A stretch of 64,000 nt of DNA from Catenulispora rubra (GCF_015356825.1 NZ_JAACYW010000013.1:19516-83515); one strand, 5' to 3'; positions 26,875 to 35,972 are shown, counted from the stretch's first letter. Made by a program: numbers and translations. The notes: generated by a model not told the origin, from the letters alone.

Positions 26875-28110
26875 CTAGGCGCGGGTGAGAACCAGCACCG
26901 CGTTCTGGCCGCCGAACCCGAACGAGTTGCTCACCGCCACCTCGATGGGCCGGCGGCGCGGCTCCTTGGCGACGACGTCCAAGTCGATCTCCGGGTCGAG
27001 AGCTTCCAGATTGGCCGTCGGCGGGATGGTCCCGGTCTGCAGCGCCAGCGCCGTGAAGGCTGCCTCGATCGCGCCGGCGGCGCCGAGTGCGTGACCGACC
27101 ACGCCCTTGGTGGACGTCACCGCGGCCTTGTCGCCGAGCACGGCGCGCAGCATGCGGCCCTCGGCCGCGTCGTTCAACGGGGTCGACGTGCCGTGCGCGT
27201 TGACGTGCTCGACCTCGTCCGGGGCCACGCCGGCCCGGGCCAGCGCGGTCAGGAGCGCCTGGCGGGCGCCCTTACCGTCCGGATCCGGGGTGGTCATGTG
27301 GTGGGCGTCGGCCGAAGCGCCGTAACCGGCGATGGTGGCGCGGACCGTGGCCCGGCGGGCGCGGGCGTCGGCGGCCCGCTCCAGGACCAGGATGCCGCTG
27401 CCTTCGGCGATGACGAACCCGTCCCGGCCGGCGTCGAATGGACGAGACGCGGCCGCCGGATCGCCGGTGTTCGCCGACAGCGCGCCCATCTGCGCGAACC
27501 CGGTGGCGATCAGTGGCGTGACCGCCGCCTCGGTACCGCCGGCGATCACCACGTCGCAACTCCCGTCGCCGAGCAGCTGCATCGCGGTCCCGATCGCGGT
27601 CGCGCCCGAGGCGCAGGCCGTGGCGGTGACCAGGTTGGGGCCGGTGGCCCGCAGTTCGATGCCGAGGTGGCCGGCCACCATGTTCGGCACCAGCATCGGG
27701 ATGAGCAGCGCCGACACCGCACGCGGGCCGTCGCGCAGGCTGGTGCGCAGCTGGGCCTCGCCGGTCGCGGTGCCTCCGACCCCGCAGCCGATGACGATGC
27801 CGACGCGCGCCCCGTCCCAGGTGTGCGGGTCGAGCCCGGCGTCGGTCACGGCTTCGCGGGCCGCGGTGACGGCCAGCTGGACGAACCGGTCGTGGATCAG
27901 GCGGCTGCGACGGCCGACGTGCTTGCCCGGGTCGAATCCCGGGACGGTGCACGAGATGTCGACGGGGAGGCCGGCCAGGTTCGGGTCGTGCCGCGCGGTG
28001 GAGACGCCCGCGCACACCCCTTCCCAGCTCGCCCGCACGCCGATCCCGGCCGCGGTGACCAGTCCGATCCCGGTCACCGCGATCTCCGGCTGCGAACCCC
28101 GGGCTGTCAC
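26875..28110 (-). CDS. redR: Beta-ketoacyl-ACP synthase II, FabF type (RedR-like)
   Basis: A 411-aa condensing enzyme with the full triad: Cys166 in TATACASGA, His306 in NAHGTSTPLND and His340 in VVGHALGAAG; the C-terminal NSFGFGGQN glycine loop is intact. With RedP and RedQ it elongates the acyl chain that becomes the alkyl tail, while the ketoreductase, dehydratase and enoyl reductase come from primary metabolism. The GTG at 28110 overlaps the redQ stop as GTGA. Sequence alone cannot rule out a general fatty-acid synthase enzyme, but the P-Q-R set in this place is typical of red clusters. Confidence 0.9.
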   Translation of the reverse strand: MTARGSQPEIAVTGIGLVTAAGIGVRASWEGVCAGVSTARHDPNLAGLPVDISCTVPGFDPGKHVGRRSRLIHDRFVQLAVTAAREAVTDAGLDPHTWDGARVGIVIGCGVGGTATGEAQLRTSLRDGPRAVSALLIPMLVPNMVAGHLGIELRATGPNLVTATACASGATAIGTAMQLLGDGSCDVVIAGGTEAAVTPLIATGFAQMGALSANTGDPAAASRPFDAGRDGFVIAEGSGILVLERAADARARRATVRATIAGYGASADAHHMTTPDPDGKGARQALLTALARAGVAPDEVEHVNAHGTSTPLNDAAEGRMLRAVLGDKAAVTSTKGVVGHALGAAGAIEAAFTALALQTGTIPPTANLEALDPEIDLDVVAKEPRRRPIEVAVSNSFGFGGQNAVLVLTRA

Positions 28111-28358
28111 CTGGTACCCGCTGTGGCGACCTGCTCGCGGATGATGTCCACGGCGCGTTCCAGAGAGTCCTGTGCACTGATCGCGTCGTCGGGGATGGGG
28201 GCCTGGACCTCGCGTTCGACCACCAGCAGCAGTTCCACCAGGAACAGCGAGTCGACTTCGAGGTCTTCGAAGGTGACGCCGGGTCGGATCTGCTCGGGAA
28301 GGACCTCGAACTTCTCCACGAGGAGTGCGACGAGGGTTTCGTACGTCAAGTCAGCCAT
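28107..28358 (-). CDS. redQ: Acyl carrier protein (RedQ-like)
   Basis: An 83-aa acidic carrier protein. The attachment serine is Ser37 in LEVDSLFLVELL. It carries the growing chain made by RedP and RedR, which is then used by RedL. ATG at 28358 with AGGAGC-type ribosome binding sequence upstream; the 3' end is coupled to redR. Confidence 0.88.
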   Translation of the reverse strand: MADLTYETLVALLVEKFEVLPEQIRPGVTFEDLEVDSLFLVELLLVVEREVQAPIPDDAISAQDSLERAVDIIREQVATAGTR

Positions 28359-28418
28359 AGCCTGCTCCTAGTCGTGCGTCTGGTGTTGCCCGGTCGGGGA
28401 CGAAACCGCCGGGCCTGA

Positions 28419-29438
28419 TCACGGATGGGTGAGGTCGGGCCAGGTGAGCACTGTGGAACCCCAGGTGAGGCCGCCGCCGAAGGCGGACAGCAGGAGTCGG
28501 TCGCCGGGCTTGAACCGGCCGGCCTGATGGGCCTGGTCGAGGGCCAGGGGGATGGAGGCCGCCGAGGTGTTGCCGACCTCTGCGATGTTGGCGAGTACCC
28601 GGTTCTCGGGGATGCCCAGGGCGTCGGCGAGGCTGAGCAGGATCCGCAGGTTCGCCTGGTGGCAGGCCAGCCAGTCGACGTCGCCGGCCTGCCAGCCCGC
28701 CCGGGCCAGCACCGCTCCGGCGGACCGGGCCATGCGCTCGACCGCCTGGCGGAACACCTCGCGGCCGGCCATGGAGAAGTACTCGTCGCCGGGGGCGGGT
28801 GTCAGGCAGCTGCGACGTTGTTCGGCGCCGCCGGCGCGCACGGTGATCAGGTCCCGGCCGGTGCCGTCGCTGCCCAGGTCGAACGGGCCGATCGTGCCGT
28901 TGCCGGGGGCCTGGCCAGCCTCATCGGACTCGGTGGCACGCAGCACCATCGCCCCGGCGCCGTCGCCGAAGATGACGGAGGTGGTGCGGTCGGCGGGGTT
29001 GAGGATCGTCGAGAAGGTCTCGGCGCCGATCACCAGGACCGTGTCGACGCAGCTCATGGCGAGCAGCCCGCAGGCGGTGGCGAGCGCGTAGACGAAGCCG
29101 GTGCACACCGCCTGCACGTCGTAGGCCGGACGGCCGACCAGGCCGAGCTTGGCCGCGACCGCCGGCGCCGTGGCCGGGCAGGGCCGGTCCGGGGTGGTGG
29201 TGGCGAGCACCACGGCGTCCACCTCGGCCAGGCCCGCCGACTTCATCGCCCGGGCCCCGGCCTCGGCGGCCAGGTCCGACGTGGTCGTGCCGGGTTCGGC
29301 GAAGTACCGCTGGCGGATCCCGGTACGCATCCTGATCCACTCGTCCGAGGTGTCCATCTGAGTGGCCAGCTGCGCGTTGGGCACGCAGCGCGGCGGCAGG
29401 AAGCTACCGATACCGGCGAGAACTGCCGATCTTGTCAT
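28419..29438 (-). CDS. redP: Beta-ketoacyl-ACP synthase III, FabH type (RedP-like)
   Basis: A 339-aa initiating ketosynthase. The catalytic set is Cys112 (QAVCTGFVYA), His260 (ACHQANLRI) and Asn290 (VGNTSAAS). RedP starts chain synthesis from an acyl-CoA and malonyl-ACP; the starter (acetyl or branched) decides whether the tail is straight or branched and cannot be told from motifs. The ATG at 29438 follows a strong GGAGGTGA. It is the first gene of the main minus-strand operon, so the promoter lies in the 300-bp divergent gap beyond it. Confidence 0.9.
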   Translation of the reverse strand: MTRSAVLAGIGSFLPPRCVPNAQLATQMDTSDEWIRMRTGIRQRYFAEPGTTTSDLAAEAGARAMKSAGLAEVDAVVLATTTPDRPCPATAPAVAAKLGLVGRPAYDVQAVCTGFVYALATACGLLAMSCVDTVLVIGAETFSTILNPADRTTSVIFGDGAGAMVLRATESDEAGQAPGNGTIGPFDLGSDGTGRDLITVRAGGAEQRRSCLTPAPGDEYFSMAGREVFRQAVERMARSAGAVLARAGWQAGDVDWLACHQANLRILLSLADALGIPENRVLANIAEVGNTSAASIPLALDQAHQAGRFKPGDRLLLSAFGGGLTWGSTVLTWPDLTHP

Positions 29439-29559
29439 CGGTCACCTCCAGGGGACGTCAGCGAAGCCCTACCGTCGTGGTCTGGTATCGCGAAGGGGAA
29501 GCGCCTCTTACGGGCCACTCGGGCCGGACAGGCACGGCAATCACTGTCGCAGCTGAGGC

Positions 29560-29603
29560 TGACCGAACGCTTTCAGCTCCTTGACCGCCCGCGAACAGCC
29601 CTG
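29560..29603. promoter_or_regulatory. 22-bp direct repeat in the divergent promoter region, possible SARP box
   Basis: TGACCG occurs at 29560 and 29582, and CAGC at 29574 and 29596, making two imperfect 22-bp units with 14 of 22 matches. SARP regulators commonly bind heptamers repeated at 11-bp or 22-bp spacing. The gap lies between redP (minus) and the redU-side genes (plus), where the cluster activator should act. Affinity and -35/-10 positions are not established. Confidence 0.4.
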
Positions 29604-29738
29604 ATGACACCCGGTGGTGAAAGGAAGCTGTAAGCACTCTGTCAAAGCCGCATGCCACGGTGGACCCGTCCTGGTGGCACGCGATCGGCGACGACACACG
29701 CGTCCACCCCACGACCGCCCATGAACGGAGTCAGGCCC

Positions 29739-30026
29739 ATGACATCCCAGACCAGCCTGCGGCGCCTGCTCGTCGCCTCCTGCGCCGGAGCCGCGACCGT
29801 CGTCGTGCTGCCCCGGGCCATCCCGATGCTGGCCGATACCGGCCTGCTCCGCCCGCCCGCGCACGACGACCTGGAGAACGAGTCGTCTGCGGAGGCGGCA
29901 GACCCGCCTACGCACCGATCGGGCCGGAAAGCCGCCGTCCTCGCGGTCGGCCTGGCCTACCCCACGTACCGGGCCTGGCGAGTCACGCGCAGGCTGCGGA
30001 CTCGGTTCAGCACCGAAGCGAACTGA
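29739..30026 (+). CDS. Small membrane-associated protein of the red cluster
   Basis: A 95-aa protein with a hydrophobic N-terminal segment (LLVASCAGAATVVVLP, about 9-24), a charged middle and a second weakly hydrophobic stretch (KAAVLAVGLAYPTYRAW) before a basic tail. No known domain. The ATG at 29739 is favoured over 29652 and 29721 because GGAG lies 8 nt before it. It starts the plus-strand group and is followed after 12 bp by the next gene. Its place matches the uncharacterised redS/redT pair of S. coelicolor, but I cannot assign which. Confidence 0.6.
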   Translation: MTSQTSLRRLLVASCAGAATVVVLPRAIPMLADTGLLRPPAHDDLENESSAEAADPPTHRSGRKAAVLAVGLAYPTYRAWRVTRRLRTRFSTEAN

Positions 30027-30038
30027 CGGCAGGCGCGA

Positions 30039-30929
30039 ATGAGCCTCGTGGTACCCGCCCGCGAACTAGCCGCCCTCGAAACGGATGTGCAGGCCGCCCT
30101 GGCCGCCGGCGATCAGGGATCTCTCGACGTGCTCGGGTACGGCGAGGTCACCCTCGTGCTGCGCCGCGACACCGAACACGGCTCGTTCGCCTGCAAACGC
30201 CTGCCCATCTTCCCGGACGGCAAGCGGCTCGACCGCTACCGCTCCTCACTGGACACCTACCTGCGGCTCCTGCAGGAGCGCGGCTTGCACGTCGCCGAGA
30301 CGGCCCTGTGGCATATGACGCTGCCCGACGGTCGAGTCGTCGCCTACTGCCTCCAAGAGGCACTGCCTTCCAAGCGCCTGTGCTCCGCTCTCCTGCACAG
30401 CGAAAGCGAGCGATGGGCCGACGACTTCTTCTCACGCTTCCTGGACCACGTGCAGCAGACGGTCACGCCCAGCCTGGGGCTCGACGCGCAGGCCTCGAAC
30501 TGGATCGACCTCGACGGCCGACTGCACTACCTGGATGTGACCACGCCGCTGCTGCGGGACGCGCACGGCAGCGAACTCCTAGACGTGCGGCTTTTCTTCA
30601 CGTCCCTGCCGTGGCTGCTCCGCAACCCGGTGCGTCTGGCGGTCGGCAGCTCCATCTTCGACAAGTTCTACACGCTGCGCGGTGTCGTGCTGGACTTCCT
30701 CGGCAACCTGATCAAGGAAGGCCTCGACGAGCTGATCCCCCGCTTCGTCGAGCACGCCAACGCCCGCCTCGACGAGCCCCTCACCGTTGACGAGGTCGCC
30801 GCCTACTATCGCGGCGACGCCCGAATGTGGGAACTGATTCAGCGGCTCCGCAAAGCCGATCGGTTCTGGCAACGCCGGGTACGCCGCCGGATCTACCCCT
30901 TCCTGCTGCCCCCGGTGGACAGACGGTGA
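30039..30929 (+). CDS. Kinase-fold-like protein of prodiginine clusters (DUF6206-like)
   Basis: A 296-aa protein of uncertain function. A glycine-rich start (LGYGEVTLVLRR), a lysine-containing strand (FACKRLPIF), an Asn after QASNWIDLDG and an Asp in LHYLDVTTPLL are spaced like the nucleotide loop, catalytic loop and metal site of protein-kinase-like phosphotransferases, but the usual catalytic HxD is not seen, so activity is doubtful. The C-terminal third is basic (RRVRRRIYPFLL). The GTGA overlap with redU ties it to carrier-protein activation or its timing. It is probably the redS/redT counterpart. No targets can be inferred. Confidence 0.6.
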   Translation: MSLVVPARELAALETDVQAALAAGDQGSLDVLGYGEVTLVLRRDTEHGSFACKRLPIFPDGKRLDRYRSSLDTYLRLLQERGLHVAETALWHMTLPDGRVVAYCLQEALPSKRLCSALLHSESERWADDFFSRFLDHVQQTVTPSLGLDAQASNWIDLDGRLHYLDVTTPLLRDAHGSELLDVRLFFTSLPWLLRNPVRLAVGSSIFDKFYTLRGVVLDFLGNLIKEGLDELIPRFVEHANARLDEPLTVDEVAAYYRGDARMWELIQRLRKADRFWQRRVRRRIYPFLLPPVDRR

Positions 30930-31711
30930 CCGCCGCGATCGCACCGGACCCGACGCTCGTGGACGACGGACACGGCCTGCAGCAGCAGCTGGTCCTGGAC
31001 CCGGCGCACCCGCTGCACCTGGCGTGCGTCCCGGACCTGCCGACGCTCGCGGTGGTGTCGATCGCGTGGCTGCGCGCCCGTGAGGAGTCGGTCCGGGCCG
31101 AACTGAGCCACCGGCACCTCACACCCCAGGAGCGGGCGCGAGCGGGCACCTTCTCCCGCGAGGCCCGCAGGATCGAATGGCTCGCGGGGCGACTCGCGGT
31201 CAAACACGCCGTCACCACCCACCTCAACCGCACGTCCGGCCAGACCGCCGAGACCTCGGCGATCGAGGTCCGCGCGGTGGCGTCCGGGCCGCGCGCGGGC
31301 AAGCCGTTCGTCGACGCGCCCGTGGAAGTCGGCCTGTCGCACTCGGGCGACTTCGCCATCGCCGCGTGCGGTGCCGGCCCCCTCGGCATCGACTTGGAGT
31401 GCGGCCGGGACGTCGGCCCGGTGCTGACCCAGGTGCTGGACGAGTCCCGGCCCTCGGGCGACCCCGGCGGGCGACTGAGCACGATCCCGGCCACCTTGCA
31501 CTGGGCCTGCAAGGAGGCAGTGCTCAAGCACTTCGGATTCGGCCTGCGCATCGACAGCCGCGAGGTGGTGCTCACCGAATGGCTCCCCGACGGCCGCTTC
31601 TCCTGGCGGCCAGGGCCGACACTGCGTCGCCGCACCGTTTCAAGCCCCTATCCGGCGCACAGCATCGCGCACCAGATCGCCGGTTATTCCCTGGCACTCG
31701 TCTGGCGATGA
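30926..31711 (+). CDS. redU: Sfp-type phosphopantetheinyl transferase (RedU-like)
   Basis: A 261-aa transferase that attaches the phosphopantetheine arm to carrier proteins. The family motifs are present: the magnesium-binding LGIDLECGRDV and WACKEAVLKHFGFGL. The basic RLAVKHAVTTH helix is also typical. In this cluster it would activate RedO, RedQ, the two carriers of RedN and the carriers of RedL. The GTG at 30926 makes a GTGA overlap with the upstream gene; the region between about 31440 and 31490 (VLDESRPSGDPGG) is an insertion of low complexity. Confidence 0.87.
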   Translation: MTAAIAPDPTLVDDGHGLQQQLVLDPAHPLHLACVPDLPTLAVVSIAWLRAREESVRAELSHRHLTPQERARAGTFSREARRIEWLAGRLAVKHAVTTHLNRTSGQTAETSAIEVRAVASGPRAGKPFVDAPVEVGLSHSGDFAIAACGAGPLGIDLECGRDVGPVLTQVLDESRPSGDPGGRLSTIPATLHWACKEAVLKHFGFGLRIDSREVVLTEWLPDGRFSWRPGPTLRRRTVSSPYPAHSIAHQIAGYSLALVWR

Positions 31712-31724
31712 GGGAGACCCACCA

Positions 31725-32975
31725 GTGAACCGCACCGGGCCACAGCCATCACGCACTCCAGTCCGCCTCCGCGCCAACGGCGTTCCCCTGCCGACAGGCT
31801 CCTCCTTCCAACAAGCGCTCGTCGAGGCCGCGGCCGTCGCCAACCTCAGCCCCTCGTCGCACAACTGCCAGCCCTGGGGCCACGCCTGGCTGAAGAGCGA
31901 TCGGGCGAAGGCGTCGGCGTATGAACTACTCGATCTTCTCCCCGGCCACGACGACGCCACCGCCGGCGACCCGGACAACATCTACCTCGCGCTCGCTCAA
32001 GACACTGACCGCAGTCTCACCGCGCTCCCCGCACACTCCGCCGAAATGCACCTCAGCTGCGGCAGCTACTGGCACCTCCTGCTGCGTGCACTGGCCGCCC
32101 AAGGCTGGGTGCCGACAGCCGTCCACCACATCGAGCCGGAAGCCTTGGACCACGCGGCGCACCGAGCCGCGGCCGACTCCGACTGGCCGCGCAACTGGCG
32201 CATGCTCAGCCTTGCTGTGCTGAGCCGAACCGGCATCCCACGGTCCGCCGATCTCACCGATCTCCGCGCCACAGCAACAGCCAGACACACCAACCGTGCC
32301 CCCTACCGTGACCTGCGCGTAGCCCCGGAGGCCTTGCACGAACTGGCGCACCTGTCCCCCACAGCCTGGGCCACGAGCAACCCACCGCACGTGACGGTCC
32401 GCCACCTGCGATCACCCGTAGAGCTGCGGCGCCTCGCGACCTTCATCGCCCACCACGCAGGCAGGGACTTCAGCGACTCCGCAGCCTGGCGCGAGACCCA
32501 CTCGTACTTCCGCTGGAGCGCCGAGGACGCCGCGGCACGCCCGGACGGCTTCACCCCCGAACAGGTCTTCGGCGCCGTGTCTACGCCCCGCCGACTACTG
32601 GCGCGCGTCGCCCTGAACCCCGCCGCACTCCCCCACCTCTGCCGACTGGGTTTCGACCGCTATCTGGGCACCCAGCTCGCAAAAACCGTACACACCACCC
32701 CCGTGATCACGGCAGCCGGCCTACCCACCGATACCCCGACCGCCCCCGACCTCCTCAGCGCCGGCATGTGGCTCGCAAACTACTGGCTCACCGCCACCCA
32801 AGCAGGCCTGGCACTCCATCCGCTGAGCATCCTGACGCAACATGAAGACCTTCGCAGCGAGCTCCAACAACGCTTCGGCCTACCTGGCAGGACGTTCTTC
32901 GTGGCCCGACTCGGCCACCCGACGACCACCACAGCTGCGACGCTGCGACATACCGCTGCAACCCTCACCCTGTGA
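31725..32975 (+). CDS. redV: Nitroreductase-fold flavoprotein (RedV-like)
   Basis: A 416-aa protein with the N-terminal flavin-binding signature NLSPSSHNCQPWGHAWL (about 40-56), RHTNRAPYRDL, and a C-terminal LSAGMWLANYWLTATQAGLALHP typical of long nitroreductase-like proteins in actinomycete clusters. RedV has been proposed as an oxidase or reductase step in prodiginine synthesis, but the reaction is unsettled. GTG at 31725 with GGGAGA upstream. It is 13 bp after redU and is the last cluster gene; an insertion-sequence scar follows. Confidence 0.82.
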   Translation: MNRTGPQPSRTPVRLRANGVPLPTGSSFQQALVEAAAVANLSPSSHNCQPWGHAWLKSDRAKASAYELLDLLPGHDDATAGDPDNIYLALAQDTDRSLTALPAHSAEMHLSCGSYWHLLLRALAAQGWVPTAVHHIEPEALDHAAHRAAADSDWPRNWRMLSLAVLSRTGIPRSADLTDLRATATARHTNRAPYRDLRVAPEALHELAHLSPTAWATSNPPHVTVRHLRSPVELRRLATFIAHHAGRDFSDSAAWRETHSYFRWSAEDAAARPDGFTPEQVFGAVSTPRRLLARVALNPAALPHLCRLGFDRYLGTQLAKTVHTTPVITAAGLPTDTPTAPDLLSAGMWLANYWLTATQAGLALHPLSILTQHEDLRSELQQRFGLPGRTFFVARLGHPTTTTAATLRHTAATLTL

Positions 32976-33049
32976 CAATTCTCGCAGGCCTTTGAGTGTG
33001 GCTCCACCAAGAACACCGACGGTACCCAGGGCGCGACGCGCGGCTGGCC

Positions 33050-33250
33050 GCCTCGCCGGATGATCCGCTTGACCAGCGGCAGTGCGGAGCGCAACCGCTG
33101 GTTGTAGGCCGATCGGGTCGGCAGGTACGGAAACATGCCGGTCAGGCGTTTGGTCGCGTACCGCGTCCACCGGCACTCCCGTACTCATCGTCGATCTTCA
33201 TGTAAAGGGCGATGACGAGGGTCTCCAGGTCCTGATTCACACCCAGATCA
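33050..33250 (-). pseudogene. IS982-type transposase remnant
   Basis: Two pieces of a transposase on the minus strand: an N-terminal QDLETLVIALYMKIDDEYG (about 33190-33246), then, after loss of the middle, MFPYLPTRSAYNQRLRSAL and PLVKRIIR (about 33060-33136). Both match the first 100 or so residues of IS982-family transposases. No catalytic DDE part and no terminal inverted repeats are visible. It marks the right edge of the prodiginine cluster. Confidence 0.6.
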
Positions 33251-33295
33251 TGGGGCCCTCGCCCTATCTCGCGCCTACCTCGGGAGTAATTCGGC

Positions 33296-34234
33296 TCAGG
33301 TGGTCTGGCCTCGGCTCGCGAGGCGCCGTCTCGCGATCGACAGCGCGGCAAGGAGCACGGGGCCCATGAGCACCGCGCCATACGTTGCGGTTCGAGGGCC
33401 CACGCCGCCGAAGGAATACCAGGGGCTGGTCAGCTGCCATAGCACCTGCGGCGCCATGTATCCCAGAAAGGCGACCGCCGTCGCCACCGGCCACACCGGC
33501 GACTTCCACGCCTGGACGCATACCGGCACCGCCAAGGCCAGCACGAACGCGCCCAGCACTGCGCCCTCATACGAGTTGATGAGCCGCCGTGTGTCATTCG
33601 ACACCACGAAGTCGATGTTGAGAAACACGGCCATACCGGCCATCGGGACGAGGGCGGCGATCCATCTGAGCTGGTGCCGCACCGGCGAGGCACCAGCTCC
33701 GAACGCCAGGAGAACGGCGACAGTGCCCAGCAGCACCGGAATCATGCCGAACAGAAAACCATGGATGACGCAGCCGATCGCCATGATCAGACACAGGGCG
33801 ACCGCGAGCGCACGACCCGATCGGCGCATCCCGGCGACCAACGCCGCGTAGACGATGATCCATCCCGCCCCGGCGCAGGCGAGCAACGCCGTATGCCAGA
33901 AAGTGTTCGATCCGTCCATGGTGTGCCCGCTGGTGGCTGCGGCCACGAATACTGCGCCGGTCCCATTCACCGCCAGCAGCAGCACACTGAGTAGCGCCAT
34001 GACTCGCATCGTCTCGGCACGCGTATTCGGTGACGCGGGCGCCGACGCTACCCCGGCATGGGTCCGCACTCCCAGCGTAGCCAGGCTGAGCACTTCGCCG
34101 AGGGCCGGCCAGCGCCGCCCCTCGCCGGCCGTGTCCATGAGAGCGCCGAGGAGTTCCTCCCCGCGCGCTTCCCGATACGACTTCGGCAAAACCCTCAGCA
34201 GCCGCCGATACCGCCGCTGCAGAACGTTGCTCAT
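33296..34234 (-). CDS. Membrane protein paired with a PadR regulator
   Basis: A 312-aa protein. The first 70 residues are cytosolic and contain RYRRLLRVLPKSYREARGEELLGALMD, a stretch common at the start of PadR-linked actinomycete membrane proteins. About seven to eight transmembrane helices follow (for example VMALLSVLLLAVNGTGAVFVA, and GWIIVYAALVAGM). No transport motif. The start overlaps the PadR stop by four bases (ATGA), so the regulator and this protein are made together. Such pairs are usual in Streptomyces; the physiological role is unknown. Confidence 0.78.
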   Translation of the reverse strand: MSNVLQRRYRRLLRVLPKSYREARGEELLGALMDTAGEGRRWPALGEVLSLATLGVRTHAGVASAPASPNTRAETMRVMALLSVLLLAVNGTGAVFVAAATSGHTMDGSNTFWHTALLACAGAGWIIVYAALVAGMRRSGRALAVALCLIMAIGCVIHGFLFGMIPVLLGTVAVLLAFGAGASPVRHQLRWIAALVPMAGMAVFLNIDFVVSNDTRRLINSYEGAVLGAFVLALAVPVCVQAWKSPVWPVATAVAFLGYMAPQVLWQLTSPWYSFGGVGPRTATYGAVLMGPVLLAALSIARRRLASRGQTT

Positions 34235-34590
34235 ACGATCCCTCCCGCCGGGGCACGCCGCAACGTCCCCCTCTTCCGCAGCCTGTCCAGCGCCACCACT
34301 GCCTGTTGGGCGAGCCGGTCCGCCTCCTCCGCGAGGACCTGCGCCCCGGTGTCGGTCAGCCGGTAGTACCGGCGCAGGCGTCCCGAGACCGTCTCCTCAG
34401 CGTCCAGGACCAGCAGACCCTCGCCGGACAGCCTTTCCAGCGCGCCATAGAGAGTGCCTACACGCAGTTGGGTGCGGCCGTCGGAGAGGCGCTCGACCTC
34501 CTGGATGATCCCGTATCCGTGCAGGGGTCCGTCCACGAGCACGGTGAGGATCTGGAACGTCCGCTCCGTCCGTCCACTCGATAAACTCAT
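34231..34590 (-). CDS. PadR-family transcriptional regulator
   Basis: A 119-aa winged-helix repressor: FQILTVLVDGPLHGYGIIQEV, then LRVGTLYGALERLSGEGLL and a RLRRYYRLTDTGAQVLAEE wing, then one dimerisation helix. The ATG at 34590 is preferred to the upstream start at 34626 because the family begins here and a perfect palindrome lies only 3 bp before it. No ribosome binding site is seen, so the transcript may be leaderless. It heads a two-gene operon with the membrane protein. Confidence 0.88.
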   Translation of the reverse strand: MSLSSGRTERTFQILTVLVDGPLHGYGIIQEVERLSDGRTQLRVGTLYGALERLSGEGLLVLDAEETVSGRLRRYYRLTDTGAQVLAEEADRLAQQAVVALDRLRKRGTLRRAPAGGIV

Positions 34591-34593
34591 GCA

Positions 34594-34605
34594 CGATATA
34601 TATCG
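34594..34605. promoter_or_regulatory. Perfect AT palindrome, probable PadR operator and -10 box
   Basis: CGATATATATCG, a perfect 12-bp palindrome, ends 3 bp from the PadR start codon. PadR regulators favour AT-rich palindromes of this kind, and the central TATATA can also serve as the -10 element of a leaderless promoter. Autorepression is the simplest reading. Confidence 0.6.
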
Positions 34606-34755
34606 GCAGCCGAGTGGTCGGCGCAAGAGACGGAACCGGGATCAGCACGGATACCGGCACAACCTCACCGAGGCGCCAGCCACCCGCTCACTGAGCACTT
34701 CGGAACAACTCCTCTGGTCGCGCCACTGATGGCGCGGCACGGGATGCAGTTGTAG

Positions 34756-35734
34756 ATGCCTGAGCTCGATGGGGCGGTGCACCCGGCGGTCGACACCATC
34801 GAGAGGCTGATGGACCTGTTGGGCATCTTGGCCCGCCGGGAGGTGGTGCGGACCAGGCAGCGCGCCACCAACGCCATGACCGTCCAGGTCCTAGAGCAGG
34901 GCCGCTACGAGGGCGGGCCGGGTGCCATACGGCGACCTACTCACCGATGCCGGCCCGCACCTCAACCGACGCCTGGCCTGGCGTGGAGTCCGGTTGCAGC
35001 GGTTCGCCACCAACCCGACCGCAGCGTCGATCGTGCGGTGGTTGTTCACGATGCGGTTGCAGGAGATGAGCCTGGCCGGGATCACCACGGCCCTGAACAA
35101 CACGGCGAAGCATCAGTATCAGCTCAAAGGGCTGCTGTGCGGCACACAATGCGGACGCCGGCTCGAAGGGCACCGGACCAATGCCGTTGCCAGCTACCAA
35201 TGTCGGCACGACCACACCAGTGCCACGGACTCCAGTGTGCCACGGCCGAGGAACACCTACCTGCGCGAGGACCGCGTCCTGGCCAAGCCGGCGCTGCTCC
35301 ACCACATGCTCACCGCCGCCGCACCAGCCGCGGTTGTCACCAGCGCACCTGCCAGCGCCACCCAACCCATCCCACCGAGCCCTGAGGAGCTGACCGACCA
35401 CCTGCATACACACGCACTCGTGCTTCGCTACGACCCCAGAACACGGACGCTAAAGACCAGCAGCGAACACCCGGTGCCCATCACCTCTGATCGGAACGAC
35501 ACATCGGACAGTCGGGACGACGCAATAGGGAAGGAGGAGCCGGCTGCACACGACTTGCCGTCATGTCATGACTGTCGTCAAGGAACGCACTCGCTGGGAG
35601 GTGAGAGGAGGCACGACCAGCGTCCGGGATCGCGCGAGAAGAAGCTCGGGTGCCAGATAGGACAGCCCAAAGGCAGCCCGATATGGAGTAATTGTGCATC
35701 CGCATATGATCATCGCCAGATCCGAAACACGTGA
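34756..35734 (+). pseudogene. Frameshifted large serine recombinase remnant
   Basis: The first frame (from 34756) reads LLGILARREVVRTRQRATNA and QVLEQGRYEGG, the linker before the recombinase domain; a frameshift near 34915 moves to the frame from 34922 with PYGDLLTDAGPHLNRRLAW, RLQRFATNPTAASIVRWLF and SLAGITTALNN. An internal deletion then joins KHQYQLKGLLCGTQCGRRL (zinc ribbon) and RNTYLREDRVL, and the C-terminal region. The N-terminal resolvase domain with the catalytic Ser is absent. It is therefore dead. It probably came from an integrated phage or integrative element next to the defence island. Confidence 0.7.
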
Positions 35735-35972
35735 TCCCTCAAACCGTCGCGCTGCTCGTGTCTCACACCACGGACGTACCGCCGGACCGAACGCCTGTCA
35801 GCCCTCATCCACATCCACGCCACCCCCTAGAGTTCAGTAGTTCTCCCGGCTCGGCTTGGCCGATTGGACCCGATACGGTTCAGCGGTCGACTAATCTGGT
35901 CCCGTTTCGCTCGGGCGGCGCGTCAGCGGTGCCAGGTCAAGCAGCTGATCGTGCGACTATGTTGGGGGACTG

